NCBI GenBank assembly: GCA_017483185.1
Contig: JAFULM010000005.1
Location: forward strand, 1-44,520
Direction of reading: 5' to 3'
DNA length: 44,520 bases
Origin: Prevotella sp.
GTDB lineage: Bacteria > Bacteroidota > Bacteroidia > Bacteroidales > Bacteroidaceae
Shown here: piece by piece, positions 7,881-17,079 of the stretch
Numbering within the stretch: position 1 is the first letter of the stretch
Layout: each line of letters begins with the position of its first letter
Notes under the pieces: generated by a model
Seen by the model: only the letters and a program-made list of their open reading frames with translations
Told to the model about the DNA's origin: nothing
The model's database searches: none
Position numbers and translations under genes: made by a program

Positions 7881-8031
7881 TAGGGTCGCGACCTGTCGCG
7901 ACCGCCTCAATGTCACAAAGTCCACCACATGACCGGACGGCTAAGCCAACCGGCCGCGTTGCGTCATTTGGCAAGGAGGCGGTCGCGACGGGTCGCGACC
8001 CTACTTGGTGGACTGCAACATACTCTTAGGG
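7880..8031. repeat. palindromic repeat family A, copy 1
   Basis: The left arm AGTAGGGTCGCGACC(T)GTCGCGACCGCCTC (about 7880-7908) faces the complementary right arm (about 7976-8014, with AGGCGGTCGCGACGGGTCG). The right arm continues outwards as CTTGGTGGACTGCAACATACTC, the family's outer arm. On the left the outer arm is replaced by the 36-bp array, whose unit resembles that same arm. A GGGTCGCGACC half-site also lies at 7520-7530, left of the array. Confidence 0.8.
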
Positions 8032-8127
8032 GCAGCTTGATGAGAGCACTAACCTTCCACAAAGCCCTCATCTCCGATAAACAAAGTTAATTTTTATTTC
8101 ATACCGCCGCATAAGTAATATTTTTCG

Positions 8128-8135
8128 TAACTTTG
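8128..8135 (+). promoter_or_regulatory. -7 box of the dcp operon
   Basis: TAACTTTG, 78 bases before the ATG at 8213. The implied transcript start near 8141 makes the upstream GTG at 8153 an unlikely start. Confidence 0.75.
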
Positions 8136-8212
8136 CGCATCAATATAATAATGTGACGCAGACACCGACGTCCGTGTCGCGAAAGGCATTGACAAGACAT
8201 CAACAACAGACT

Positions 8213-10300
8213 ATGAGCGAACAGCAGATAACGGCGATGAGCCACGACAACCCTTTTTTCGCACCATACTCCACTCCACATGACACCGTACCGTTCGACC
8301 GCATCCGCGTCGAGCATTTTGAGGAGGCATTCATGGAGGGCATCAGGCGCGACAACGAGCAGTTGGCCAAGACCATCGGCAATCCCGAACGACCCACATT
8401 CGACAACACCATCATCAACAGCGACGAACCGACGGAGGGCTACTACGACCTGCTGGGCCGTGTGTCCACCGTGTTCTACAACATGCTGAGCGCGGAGACC
8501 AACGACGAGATGGATGCTCTGGCGCAGAAGATGCAGCCCATCCTCACCAAGCATGCCAACGACATGCGCCTCAATCCGAAGCTCTTTGAGCGCATCCGTG
8601 CCGTCCACCGTCACCACCGGCGGCTCACCCCGGAGGAGAAACGGCTGCTCGACGACTGCTACGATGGTTTCGTGCGTAGCGGTGCGCTGCTCGACGAGGC
8701 GGGCAAGGAACGTCTGCGCCAACTCACCGAAGAGGCCGGCATGCTCTCCTTGCAGTTCTCGCAGAACCTGCTCAAGGAGAACAAGGCGTACACTCTCCAT
8801 CTGACCGACGAGGCAGACCTCGACGGACTGCCCGATACGGCGCGCGAGGCGGCGGCACAGGCGGCCCGGGAGCAGGAGAAGGAGGGTTGGGTCTTCACGC
8901 TGGACCAGCCGAGCTACGGCCCGTTCATGACATACTCGACACGTCGCGAACTGCGCCGGCAGATGTATATGGCCAAAAATACGGTATGCACGCACGACAA
9001 CAGCGAGAACAACGCCGACATCTGCCGGCGTCTGGTCAACCTGCGTCTCGAGATAGCGCGGCTGCTCGGCCACAAGACCTACGCCGACTATGTCCTCAAG
9101 CACCGCATGGCCACCAACACGCGCAATGTCTATCGCCTCCTCGACCAGCTCATCGAGGCCTATCGCCCTACGGCGCTGAAGGAGGTGGACGACATCCGTC
9201 GCATGGCGCGCAAGGCGGAAGGACGCTCGTTTGAACTCCGGCCGTGGGACTTCAGCTTCTATTCTCACAAGCTGCAGATGGAGCGCTACAATATAGACTC
9301 GGAGATGTTGCGACCCTACTTCGAACTGTCACGGGTCATCGACGGCGTCTTCGGACTGGCCAACCGCCTCTACGGTATCACGTTCCGCGAAAACCGCGAC
9401 ATCCCCGTCTATCATCCCGATGTGCGGGCATACGAGGTCTTCGACCGCGACGGGTCCTATCTGGCCGTCTTCTACGCCGACTTCCATCCGCGCAAGGGCA
9501 AGCAGGGCGGTGCCTGGATGACGGAGTTTCAGGGTCAGTGGATAGACCGCAAGGGCGTCAACGTGCGTCCCCATGTCAGCGTGGTGATGAACCTGACCAA
9601 ACCGACGGACGAAAAGCCCGCGCTGCTGACGCTCGGTGAGGTGGAGACTTTTCTCCACGAGTTCGGCCACTCGCTCCACGGCATGTTCGCCAACACGCGC
9701 TTCGAGAGTCTGAGCGGCACGAACGTGTGGTGGGACTTCGTGGAACTGCCGTCACAGTTTATGGAAAACTATGCCGTCGAAAAGGACTTCCTCCGTACCT
9801 TCGCCGTCCACTACGAGACGGGCGAGCCGCTGCCCGACGAACTGATAGACCGCATCGTCAGGAGCCGCAACTTCATGGCGGCCTACGGTTGCATGCGGCA
9901 GGTGAGCTTCGGACTGCTCGACATGGCTTACTACACGCGCCGCGAACCGCTCGACGGCGACATCACCGCGTTTGAGAAGAAGGCTTGGGAGCGGGCGATA
10001 GTCATGCCGCAGCTGCAGGATACGTGCATGACGGTCCAGTTCAGCCACATCATGGCCGGCGGCTATGCGGCCGGATATTACAGCTATAAGTGGGCCGAGG
10101 TGCTGGACGCCGACGCTTTCAGCGTGTTCAAGCGGCATGGCATCTTCGACCGCAAGACGGCACAGAGCTTCCGCGACAACATCCTTTCGCGCGGCGGAAC
10201 GGAACACCCGATGACGCTCTACAAGCGTTTCCGCGGCGGCGAACCGACCGTCGACGCCCTGCTGCGCCGCAACGGGATAAGGAAGACGAGAAAAAAATGA
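8213..10300 (+). CDS. dcp: M3 family metallopeptidase, peptidyl-dipeptidase Dcp type
   Basis: A 695-residue M3A zinc peptidase. The zinc motif HEFGH lies at 482-486 (FLHEFGHSLHGMF), with the downstream Glu-containing helix VWWDFVELPSQFMENY about 25 residues later. Both are diagnostic of the Dcp/oligopeptidase A group. No signal peptide is present, so it is probably cytoplasmic and removes C-terminal dipeptides from short peptides. Length matches the family (about 680-700). In-frame starts exist at GTG 8153, ATG 8213 and ATG 8237; I chose 8213 from promoter spacing. It heads a run of four same-strand genes, the next 46 bases away. Confidence 0.93.
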   Translation: MSEQQITAMSHDNPFFAPYSTPHDTVPFDRIRVEHFEEAFMEGIRRDNEQLAKTIGNPERPTFDNTIINSDEPTEGYYDLLGRVSTVFYNMLSAETNDEMDALAQKMQPILTKHANDMRLNPKLFERIRAVHRHHRRLTPEEKRLLDDCYDGFVRSGALLDEAGKERLRQLTEEAGMLSLQFSQNLLKENKAYTLHLTDEADLDGLPDTAREAAAQAAREQEKEGWVFTLDQPSYGPFMTYSTRRELRRQMYMAKNTVCTHDNSENNADICRRLVNLRLEIARLLGHKTYADYVLKHRMATNTRNVYRLLDQLIEAYRPTALKEVDDIRRMARKAEGRSFELRPWDFSFYSHKLQMERYNIDSEMLRPYFELSRVIDGVFGLANRLYGITFRENRDIPVYHPDVRAYEVFDRDGSYLAVFYADFHPRKGKQGGAWMTEFQGQWIDRKGVNVRPHVSVVMNLTKPTDEKPALLTLGEVETFLHEFGHSLHGMFANTRFESLSGTNVWWDFVELPSQFMENYAVEKDFLRTFAVHYETGEPLPDELIDRIVRSRNFMAAYGCMRQVSFGLLDMAYYTRREPLDGDITAFEKKAWERAIVMPQLQDTCMTVQFSHIMAGGYAAGYYSYKWAEVLDADAFSVFKRHGIFDRKTAQSFRDNILSRGGTEHPMTLYKRFRGGEPTVDALLRRNGIRKTRKK

Positions 10301-10345
10301 CCGGCGGAGACACCGCCGGCACTGTCACGACAAAACAACAGACTT

Positions 10346-10798
10346 ATGACAAAAGAGGAGGAAAAACAACATCTGCTCGACCTGCGCTATCTGCGCATGG
10401 CACGCATTTGGGCCGAGAACAGCTATTGCCGCCGCCGCCAGGTGGGAGCACTGGTCGTCAAGGACAAGATGATCATCAGTGACGGATATAACGGCACGCC
10501 GAGCGGATTTGACAATGTGTGTGAGGACGGGTCGAACGTGACCTTCCCATACGTGCTGCACGCCGAGGCAAACGCCATCACCAAGCTGGCGCGCAGCTCC
10601 AACAACAGCGACGGAGCCACACTCTATGTCACGGCTTCGCCTTGCATCGAGTGCTCCAAACTCATAATACAGGCCGGCATCAAGCGCGTAGTCTACGGCG
10701 AACATTACCGTCTCGAGGACGGCATACGGCTGCTGCGACGCGCCGGCATCGAAGTGATATACCTAAATCCGGACAACAATGAGTCAGAACAAGTCTAA
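10346..10798 (+). CDS. deoxycytidylate (dCMP) deaminase
   Basis: A 150-residue zinc-dependent deaminase of the ComEB/dCMP deaminase type, converting dCMP to dUMP for thymidylate synthesis. His72 and catalytic Glu74 lie in HAEANAI, and the zinc cysteines are Cys100 and Cys103 in PCIEC. SDGYNGTPSGFDNVCED (about 48-64) is the typical substrate loop of dCMP deaminases, which distinguishes it from cytidine deaminases. Its last 20 bases overlap the protease gene in another frame. Confidence 0.93.
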   Translation: MTKEEEKQHLLDLRYLRMARIWAENSYCRRRQVGALVVKDKMIISDGYNGTPSGFDNVCEDGSNVTFPYVLHAEANAITKLARSSNNSDGATLYVTASPCIECSKLIIQAGIKRVVYGEHYRLEDGIRLLRRAGIEVIYLNPDNNESEQV

Positions 10799-12494
10799 CC
10801 GTCTTATGCCCCTCATCATGGCCGTGTGCGTGATCGTAGGGATAATGATAGGAACGTTCTACGCCAACCACTTCTCGGGCAACCGCCTGAGCATCATCAA
10901 CTCCAGCAGCAACAAGTTGAACAACCTGCTGCACATCGTCGACGACCAGTATGTGGACACCGTCAACATCAATAAGCTCGTCGAGGGGGCCATGCCGCAG
11001 ATACTCGCCGAGCTGGACCCGCACTCCGTCTACATCAGTGCCAAGGACGTGCAGATGGTCAATGACGACCTGAAAGGATCGTTCTCGGGCGTCGGCATCG
11101 AGTTTACGATACGCGAGGACACCATCCGCGTGCAGAACGTCATCAGCAACGGACCGGCCGAACGTGCCGGAGTGCTCGCCGGCGACAAGATTGTCAGCGT
11201 CAACGACACCGCCTTCGTGGGCAAGAAAGTGACCAATGAGGAGGCCATGCACCGCCTGAAAGGCCCGAAGGACACCAAGGTGAAGTTGGGCGTGATGCGC
11301 TACGGCGAGAAGAAGGTGCGCTATCTGACCGTCACGCGCGGTGATATCCCGCAGCGGAGCATCAACGCCACCTACATGCTGGACGAGCGGACGGGATACA
11401 TCAAGATAAAGAATTTCGGCGAAAACACATATCCCGAGATGCTCATCGCCTTGGCGCAACTCTCTCAGGAGAACTTCGGCAACTTGGTGATAGACCTGCG
11501 CGGCAACTCCGGAGGCTATCTGGCGTCGGCCGTTCAGATAGCCAACGAATTTCTGCCGAAGGACCGTCTCATCGTCTACACGCAGGGACGGAAGTCGCAG
11601 CGACAGGACTATCGCAGCGACGGACACGGCAGTTACCGGCAGATACCGCTCGTCGTGCTCATCGACGAGAGTTCGGCGTCGGCCGCAGAGATACTTGCCG
11701 GAGCGATACAGGACAACGACCGCGGAACTGTCATCGGTCGCCGGTCGTTCGGCAAAGGCCTCGTCCAGCAGCCGATAGCCTTCAACGACGGCTCGATGAT
11801 ACGTCTGACGATAGCCCGCTACTATACTCCCTCGGGCCGCTGCATACAGAAGCCCTACACGTCGGGTGACGACAAGGACTACGAGGAGGACCTCATCTAC
11901 CGCTATCAGCATGGCGAATATTTCTCGCAGGACAGCATCAAGCACACCGGACCGGCCTATCACACCAACATCGGCCGCACGGTCTATGGCGGCGGAGGCA
12001 TAACGCCGGACATATTTGTGCCGGAGGACACCACGGGCATGACCTCTTACTATAAGGAAGCGGGCATGACGGGACTCATCTTGCAGTTCGCCTACAAATA
12101 CACGGACGAAAACCGGGGGCGTCTTGGCGAAATGCGTACGATGAAAGAGCTGGACGCCTATCTCGTCAAACAACACACGGTGGAGAAGTTTGTCGACTTC
12201 GCCGACCGCAACGGACTTCGCCGTCGCAATCTCATGATAAGGAAGTCGCACAAACTTCTGGAGCGTTTCATCAACAGCCGGATAATCTACAACGTGCTCG
12301 ATGACGAGGCTTGGATCGAATATCTCAATGCCGATGACCCGACGATAGACCGCGCCCTCAACGTTTTCAAGGCCGGACAGGCGTTCCCGAAGAAGCCGGA
12401 AGCGCAGCCGAAGACAAACAAGACGGCCATGCTCGGACCGGCATACGACCACAATGTCGCCGTCATGAAGTGTGTGATGACGGCCAAGGCTTAG
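10779..12494 (+). CDS. S41 family C-terminal processing peptidase with PDZ domain
   Basis: A 571-residue exported serine protease of the CtpA/Tsp family. An N-terminal signal anchor (about 8-27) is followed by a PDZ domain with FSGVGIEF and GPAERAGVLAGDKI, then the S41 core (VIDLRGNSGGYL). The catalytic Ser301 lies in ESSASAAE and Lys326 in SFGKG; their 25-residue spacing equals that of E. coli Tsp. It acts in the periplasm on protein C-termini. The ATG at 10779 lies 20 bases inside the dCMP deaminase gene, which suggests translational coupling. A full-length antisense frame on the other strand is a codon-bias shadow. Confidence 0.93.
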   Translation: MSQNKSNRLMPLIMAVCVIVGIMIGTFYANHFSGNRLSIINSSSNKLNNLLHIVDDQYVDTVNINKLVEGAMPQILAELDPHSVYISAKDVQMVNDDLKGSFSGVGIEFTIREDTIRVQNVISNGPAERAGVLAGDKIVSVNDTAFVGKKVTNEEAMHRLKGPKDTKVKLGVMRYGEKKVRYLTVTRGDIPQRSINATYMLDERTGYIKIKNFGENTYPEMLIALAQLSQENFGNLVIDLRGNSGGYLASAVQIANEFLPKDRLIVYTQGRKSQRQDYRSDGHGSYRQIPLVVLIDESSASAAEILAGAIQDNDRGTVIGRRSFGKGLVQQPIAFNDGSMIRLTIARYYTPSGRCIQKPYTSGDDKDYEEDLIYRYQHGEYFSQDSIKHTGPAYHTNIGRTVYGGGGITPDIFVPEDTTGMTSYYKEAGMTGLILQFAYKYTDENRGRLGEMRTMKELDAYLVKQHTVEKFVDFADRNGLRRRNLMIRKSHKLLERFINSRIIYNVLDDEAWIEYLNADDPTIDRALNVFKAGQAFPKKPEAQPKTNKTAMLGPAYDHNVAVMKCVMTAKA

Positions 12495-12508
12495 GCGGCA
12501 CGGGAATT

Positions 12509-13057
12509 ATGGACAAGAAAGAATTGCGTAGGACAATACGCGAAAGCAAGCGACATTTCGACCGGGAGACCCTGGACGAAATGTCGCTTGCCGTTATCAG
12601 CCGCCTGACGGCGCATCCGCGGTTTGCCGCCGCACGCACCGTCATGCTCTACCACTCGCTGCCCGACGAGGTGGACACCGGTCGTTTGCTTGCCGAACTG
12701 GCTTCCGTGTCGGCCGACATCACCGGCAAGACCGTCCTCCTGCCGCGTGTCACGGGCGAGACGGATATGGAACTGCGTGTCTACACCGGCCCCGACGACA
12801 TGACGCGGGGAGCCTTCGGCATAATGGAACCATCTGGCGCGCTCTTCACCGACTACTCCCAAATCACTCTCGCCATCGTTCCCGGCATGGCGTTCGACTG
12901 CTGCGGACATCGTCTCGGACGCGGAAAGGGTTATTATGACCGCTTCCTTCCGCTGCTGCCGCAGGCATATAAGATAGGCGTTTGTTTCCCGTTTCAGCTT
13001 GTCGACTCCGTTCCGACCGTCCCGACCGACGTCGTCATGGACGAAGTGGTGTGCTGA
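12509..13057 (+). CDS. 5-formyltetrahydrofolate cyclo-ligase
   Basis: A 182-residue enzyme that uses ATP to convert 5-formyl-THF to 5,10-methenyl-THF in folate one-carbon metabolism. The basic N-terminal helix (KKELRRTIRESKR) and the glycine-rich signature GRGKGYYDRFL near residues 145-155 are diagnostic, and the length fits. An upstream in-frame ATG at 12470 would overlap the protease gene and adds no conserved residues. The ATG at 12509 begins MDKKELRR, as in relatives. It ends the dcp operon and converges on the DUF721 gene. Confidence 0.92.
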   Translation: MDKKELRRTIRESKRHFDRETLDEMSLAVISRLTAHPRFAAARTVMLYHSLPDEVDTGRLLAELASVSADITGKTVLLPRVTGETDMELRVYTGPDDMTRGAFGIMEPSGALFTDYSQITLAIVPGMAFDCCGHRLGRGKGYYDRFLPLLPQAYKIGVCFPFQLVDSVPTVPTDVVMDEVVC

Positions 13058-13135
13058 ACAGGACGCAGCGGCGTTCCGAAAAGAATAAGATATTGTGATG
13101 TGCGAGATGAAATAAACGCTTCCGTGAACTCTCGT

Positions 13136-13426
13136 TCAGCAGAAGCGGATGTCTGTGATGACCTGGCTGCCCACGTATTCGTTGAGCCGCCGGACAAAAT
13201 CCTGACGGCGCATGCTCAGGTCTGCACGCAGGGCGGGATTGGAGAGACGTATCCATAGCGTCTGATTGCGTATGGCCGCATCCTGCGTGTAGCGTGCAAT
13301 CAGCGGACCGGCCACCGTCGGCCACGCCTCGACGAGCCGTTTCTGCAACAGTGGAGTCTCCAAACCCTGCACGCGCAAGTTGCGCATGATGAGGTCGCGG
13401 ATGTTTTGCACCTCTTTTCTAAACAT
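13136..13426 (-). CDS. DUF721 domain protein (DciA-like)
   Basis: A 96-residue DUF721 protein. This small domain is related to the N-terminal part of DciA, the helicase-operator protein that handles DnaB in bacteria lacking DnaC. The family features WPTVAGPLIARYT and LWIRLSNPALRADLSMRR are visible. It lies 58 bases downstream of recF on the same strand, a linkage common in Bacteroidetes and consistent with a replication or repair role. The exact function is an inference from the family. Confidence 0.88.
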   Translation of the reverse strand: MFRKEVQNIRDLIMRNLRVQGLETPLLQKRLVEAWPTVAGPLIARYTQDAAIRNQTLWIRLSNPALRADLSMRRQDFVRRLNEYVGSQVITDIRFC

Positions 13427-13484
13427 ACTGTTCTATTGTTTCTGATGTTGTTTGATGCACCGCCGTACTTCTTTCGGTGTTCTT

Positions 13485-14591
13485 TCAGGTCTCATGTTCC
13501 GTTATCTCCCCATTGTCCACATGAAACAGTTTGTAGTCATGCGAACTGTTGCGGAGTATCTGTTCGAGATGGTCGCGGTTGGTGTCGGTGATGAATATCT
13601 GTCCGAAGTCGTCGCCGGCGACCAATTCCACGATTTTCTCCACACGTCCGGCGTCCAGTTTGTCGAAGATGTCGTCAAGCAGCAGCAGCGGTGTCGTGTG
13701 TGAGGACGTGCGTTTGAGAAAGTCAAATTGCGCCAGTTTGAGCGCGATGACAAACGTTTTGTTCTGTCCCTGACTGCCCTCACGCTTCATGGAGTGGCCT
13801 CCCAGAGTGAACTCGAGGTCGTCCCGGTGGACGCCGTGGAGCGAGTAGCCGACAGCGCGGTCCTTGTGGCGGTCGCGTCGGATGACCTCCAACAGCGGCC
13901 CGCGGGTGCAATGGGACATATATTCCAGTCCGACCTCTTCGTGCCGGGATGATATGTTCTGATAGTAAGCCTGGAAAACAGGCTTCAGTTCGCGCACAAA
14001 CTCGTCCCGCTTGCGGTATATCAGTTCCCCCTCGACGGCCATTTGCTCCTCCCAGATGTCCATTATCGCTGCGTCCGGCTCCGTTTCCATCTTCAGCATC
14101 GCGTTGCGCTGGGTGAGCGCTTTCGTGTAGCGGGAGAGCGCCTCGATGTAGCTGTGGTCGTATTGCGCAATGACCATGTCCATCAGCTTGCGTCGTTCCT
14201 CGCTCCCTCCGTCAATCAGGAGCGTGTCGGAGGGCGATACCACCACCAGCGGTATCAGTCCGATGTGTTCCGACAGGCGCCTGTATTCCTTCTTGTTGCG
14301 TTTGAAATGCTTTTTTGTGCCACGCTTCATGCCGCAGTAGATGACTTCCGCCTCTCCACTGTCGGTGGCGTATTCCGCTTCCAAAACGAAGAAATCCTGT
14401 CCGTGGCGGATGATTTGGGAGTCCACCGGATTGTGTGCGCTGCGACAGAACGACAGGTAGTAGACCGCATCGAGGACGTTGGTCTTTCCGACCCCGTTGC
14501 GTCCTATCAGACAGTTGACTTTCGGAGACAGGCTGAGTGTGGCCGTCGGGATGTTCTTGTAGTTGATTATGGACAGCTTTTGGAGAATCAT
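13485..14591 (-). CDS. recF: DNA replication and repair protein RecF
   Basis: A 368-residue SMC-like ATPase that helps RecO/RecR load RecA at single-strand gaps. The Walker A motif GRNGVGKT is at 30-37. The ABC signature SQGQNKTFVIALKLAQ and Walker B LLLLDDIFDKLD lie near 275-315, in RecF order. Length fits the family. The start at 14591 gives the conserved MILQKLSIINYKN N-terminus and lies just behind a minus-strand -7 box. It is divergent from the TPR gene. Confidence 0.95.
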   Translation of the reverse strand: MILQKLSIINYKNIPTATLSLSPKVNCLIGRNGVGKTNVLDAVYYLSFCRSAHNPVDSQIIRHGQDFFVLEAEYATDSGEAEVIYCGMKRGTKKHFKRNKKEYRRLSEHIGLIPLVVVSPSDTLLIDGGSEERRKLMDMVIAQYDHSYIEALSRYTKALTQRNAMLKMETEPDAAIMDIWEEQMAVEGELIYRKRDEFVRELKPVFQAYYQNISSRHEEVGLEYMSHCTRGPLLEVIRRDRHKDRAVGYSLHGVHRDDLEFTLGGHSMKREGSQGQNKTFVIALKLAQFDFLKRTSSHTTPLLLLDDIFDKLDAGRVEKIVELVAGDDFGQIFITDTNRDHLEQILRNSSHDYKLFHVDNGEITEHET

Positions 14592-14617
14592 CGGTGACGT
14601 AAATTGCTATTTTACTG

Positions 14618-14625
14618 CAAAGTTA
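14618..14625 (-). promoter_or_regulatory. -7 box for recF/DUF721
   Basis: TAACTTTG on the minus strand, 26 bases upstream of the recF start codon. Confidence 0.75.
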
Positions 14626-14689
14626 CGTGATTTGCAAGTAAAAAGAGAAAAAAGTCGTTGATAAATTTCAATATGTCCGATAAAATACT

Positions 14690-14697
14690 TAATTTTG
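14690..14697 (+). promoter_or_regulatory. -7 box for the TPR-ribH operon
   Basis: TAATTTTG, 38 bases upstream of the ATG at 14736, divergent from the recF promoter. Confidence 0.7.
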
Positions 14698-14735
14698 CTC
14701 CGCAAATTGCAAATCGAAATTAGTAAGACAAAAAT

Positions 14736-15416
14736 ATGGCAGACATTAAGAACCAGAAGAGCGCATCTCAGATAGAGGAAACGCTCAACAGCTCTGAGAC
14801 ATTCTTCTTGAAGTACAAGAAGGGCATCATCGCCGGAGTGATTGCGCTTATCGTAATCATTGCCGGTGTTATCGTTTATAACACCTACGTCAAGGCTCCG
14901 CGCGAGGACAAGGCCAACACCGCCCTCGCAAAGGGACAAGACTATTTCGCAGCAGAGCAGTACGACAAGGCTCTCAACGGCGACGGAGCAGGCTTTGCCG
15001 GTTTTGTCAGCATCGCGTCAGACTACAGCAGCACCGATGCCGGCAATCTCGCCAATCTCTATATCGGTCTTTGCTACGCCCATTTGAACAAGTGGACAGA
15101 GGCCGCCAACTATCTTGAGAAGTACGACGGACAGGGCGATCAGATGATTTCTCCCGCCGCAATCGGAGCTTTGGGCAACGCTTATGCCCACCTCAACCAG
15201 CTCGACAAGGCTGTCGACGTCCTCAAGAAGGCTGCTGCGAAAGCTGATAACAACACCCTCTCACCCGTCTATCTCATCCAGGCCGGCGAGATACTTGAGA
15301 AGCAGGGCAAGAAAGACGAGGCACTGAAGCTGTATCAGGAGATCAAGGACAAGTACTTCAACTCCATGCAGTACCAGACCATCGACAAGTATATCGAACG
15401 CGCAACAACGAAATAA
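14736..15416 (+). CDS. membrane-anchored tetratricopeptide repeat protein
   Basis: A 226-residue protein. A short cytoplasmic N-terminus is followed by one membrane helix (30-48) and four or so TPR-like helical hairpins (for example NLYIGLCYAHLNKWTEAANY and GALGNAYAHLNQLDKAVDVL). The layout resembles E. coli YfgM, a SecYEG/chaperone-associated ancillary protein, but the partner here is unknown. The stop codon abuts the ribH ATG with no gap (TAAATG), so the two are cotranscribed and probably coupled. Confidence 0.88.
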   Translation: MADIKNQKSASQIEETLNSSETFFLKYKKGIIAGVIALIVIIAGVIVYNTYVKAPREDKANTALAKGQDYFAAEQYDKALNGDGAGFAGFVSIASDYSSTDAGNLANLYIGLCYAHLNKWTEAANYLEKYDGQGDQMISPAAIGALGNAYAHLNQLDKAVDVLKKAAAKADNNTLSPVYLIQAGEILEKQGKKDEALKLYQEIKDKYFNSMQYQTIDKYIERATTK

Positions 15417-15893
15417 ATGGCAACAGCACTTCACAACCTGTCCGAATACGACTCGGCCAGCATACCCGATGCGAGCAACATGTGCTTCGGCATTGTGGTG
15501 GCAGAGTGGAATCCGGAGATTACGGGCGCACTGCTGGACGGTGCGGTGAGCACGCTCGAGAAGCACGGAGCACTGCCGGAGAATATCCATGTCAAGACCG
15601 TGCCGGGCAGTTTTGAGCTCATCTACGGTGCACACCGCATGACGCTCAACGGCAGTTTCGACGCAATAATCGTTCTTGGCAGCGTCATTCGCGGCGAGAC
15701 GCCCCACTTCGACTACATCTGTCAGGGAGTGACGGCCGGCATAGCACGTCTGAACACCATGAGCGAGATACCAATCATCTACGGTCTGCTCACCACTGAG
15801 GACCTTCAGCAGGCCAAGGACCGCAGCGGAGGACGACTCGGAAACAAAGGTGACGAGTGTGCTATCGACGCTATAAAGATGGCTAAGTTCTAA
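15417..15893 (+). CDS. ribH: 6,7-dimethyl-8-ribityllumazine synthase
   Basis: A 158-residue lumazine synthase, the penultimate step of riboflavin synthesis, joining the ribitylamino-uracil intermediate with dihydroxybutanone phosphate. The diagnostic stretches [14 protein letters not shown] and [16 protein letters not shown], then [10 protein letters not shown], are present, with the catalytic His in TPHFDY. Length matches family members that form icosahedral or pentameric shells. The rest of the rib pathway is not in the window. A strong terminator follows. Confidence 0.95.
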   Translation: MATALHNLSEYDSASIPDASNMCFGIVVAEWNPEITGALLDGAVSTLEKHGALPENIHVKTVPGSFELIYGAHRMTLNGSFDAIIVLGSVIRGETPHFDYICQGVTAGIARLNTMSEIPIIYGLLTTEDLQQAKDRSGGRLGNKGDECAIDAIKMAKF

Positions 15894-15917
15894 TAACATC
15901 AGGATAAATACCGTGAA

Positions 15918-15952
15918 GGGCGGACTTCGTAGAGAGGTCCGCCCGTTTTTTT
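15918..15952 (+). terminator. terminator after ribH
   Basis: GGGCGGAC (15918-15925) pairs with GTCCGCCC (15937-15944) and is followed by seven T. It lies 25 bases past the ribH stop. Confidence 0.92.
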
Positions 15953-15968
15953 GTGTGCACGGCCCTCC

Positions 15969-16054
15969 CTCGAGGATGTTGCAGAACTCCCGCAAAGTAG
16001 GGTCACGACACTGCTTTATGAGCGGCATTGTGGGAGTTCTGCAACATCCTCGAG
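15969..16054. repeat. palindromic repeat family A, copy 2 (variant centre)
   Basis: Arms of 27 bp at 15969-15995 and 16028-16054 differ at one position and contain GAGGATGTTGCAGAACTCCC. The left arm continues into AAAGTAGGGTCACGAC, a mutated form of the family core AGTAGGGTCGCGAC, and the right half of the core is missing. It lies between the ribH terminator and the xth promoter. Confidence 0.85.
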
Positions 16055-16119
16055 CCTGTGTGGAGAGAGTGTTTCGGATATTCTGCACGTAAGAACGGGC
16101 AAATCTCGGAATAAAGTTG

Positions 16120-16127
16120 TATTTTTG
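16120..16127 (+). promoter_or_regulatory. -7 box for xth
   Basis: TATTTTTG, 31 bases before the ATG at 16159. This rules out the in-frame ATG at 16117, which would precede transcription. Confidence 0.75.
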
Positions 16128-16158
16128 CATGCAATCAACATCACATATACATCAACTT

Positions 16159-16908
16159 ATGAAATTCATATCATGGAATGTCAACGGGCTGAGAGCCTGT
16201 GAGGGCAAGGGCTTCAGCGAGGCTTTCCGCCGCTTGGACGCCGACTTCTTCTGCCTGCAGGAGACCAAGATGCAGGCCGGTCAGCTCGATTTGCAGTTTG
16301 ACGGTTATCGCTCCTACTGGAATTATGCCGAGAAAAAGGGCTATTCCGGTACGGCCATATTCACCCGCCACGAGCCGATTTCGGTGACCTACGGACTGGG
16401 CATCGACGAGCACGACCACGAGGGGCGCGTGATAACACTGGAGATGGACGACTTCTTTCTCGTCACGGTCTATACGCCCAACTCTCAGGATGAGCTGCGC
16501 CGGCTGGACTACCGCATGACATGGGAGGATGATTTCCGCCGTTATGTCACCGCCCTCGACGCCCGCAAACCGGTCATCATCTGCGGCGATCTCAATGTCG
16601 CCCACGAGGAGATAGACCTGAAGAACCCGAAGACCAACCGCCGCAACGCCGGATTTACCGACGAGGAGCGTGCCAAGTTCACCGCGTTGCTCTCCGGCGG
16701 GTTCACCGACACGTTCCGCTGGCTCTATCCCGAACAGGTGACATACTCGTGGTGGTCCTACCGCTTCCGTGCACGTGAGAAGAACGCGGGGTGGCGCATC
16801 GACTATTTTGTCGCCTCCGACCGTCTGCGCGACCGCATCGCCGACGCCACCATCCATACGGACATCATGGGCAGCGACCACTGTCCGGTCGGTCTGGAGT
16901 TGAAATAG
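16159..16908 (+). CDS. xth: exodeoxyribonuclease III (AP endonuclease)
   Basis: A 249-residue member of the ExoIII/AP endonuclease family (EEP fold). It cleaves DNA 5' to abasic sites and degrades 3' ends in base-excision repair. Visible blocks are [13 protein letters not shown] (2-14), CLQETKMQ (metal-binding Glu), [37 protein letters not shown] and the terminal [10 protein letters not shown] with the catalytic Asp-His. Length is standard. It is a single-gene unit with its own promoter and a shared terminator. Confidence 0.95.
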   Translation: MKFISWNVNGLRACEGKGFSEAFRRLDADFFCLQETKMQAGQLDLQFDGYRSYWNYAEKKGYSGTAIFTRHEPISVTYGLGIDEHDHEGRVITLEMDDFFLVTVYTPNSQDELRRLDYRMTWEDDFRRYVTALDARKPVIICGDLNVAHEEIDLKNPKTNRRNAGFTDEERAKFTALLSGGFTDTFRWLYPEQVTYSWWSYRFRAREKNAGWRIDYFVASDRLRDRIADATIHTDIMGSDHCPVGLELK

Positions 16909-16994
16909 GCATTGCGGCGGTGTAGGGTAGGGATCCGTTGGTGTCATTTTTTACCGGACAACGATAAACACCAAATGTCACCCGAACCAACGAA

Positions 16995-17029
16995 AAAGGC
17001 ATGCTCCACAACACGGAGCATGCCTTTTA
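16995..17029. terminator. bidirectional terminator between xth and the beta-barrel gene
   Basis: A perfect 14-bp stem, AAAAGGCATGCTCC (16995-17008) with its complement (17016-17029), and a 7-base loop. T-rich sequence follows on both strands. Confidence 0.92.
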
Positions 17030-17079
17030 GGTTTTTATTATTATTAATGAAAAAGTCGTTTTCCTTGTAGTGCTTCACA

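Noticed and set aside
7542-8029. Repeat proteins on both strands of the 36-bp array
   Set aside because: Both strands are open only because the period is divisible by three. There is no promoter, signal or domain, and the frames run on into an A palindrome.
8153-8212. GTG start for dcp, adding 20 residues
   Set aside because: It would leave a leader of about 10 bases, and the extra residues (MTQTPTSVSRKAL...) resemble nothing in the family.
10680-12452. 590-residue antisense gene over the S41 protease
   Set aside because: Long open antisense frames occur over many genes here because codons end mostly in G or C. The sense frame has clear catalytic motifs.
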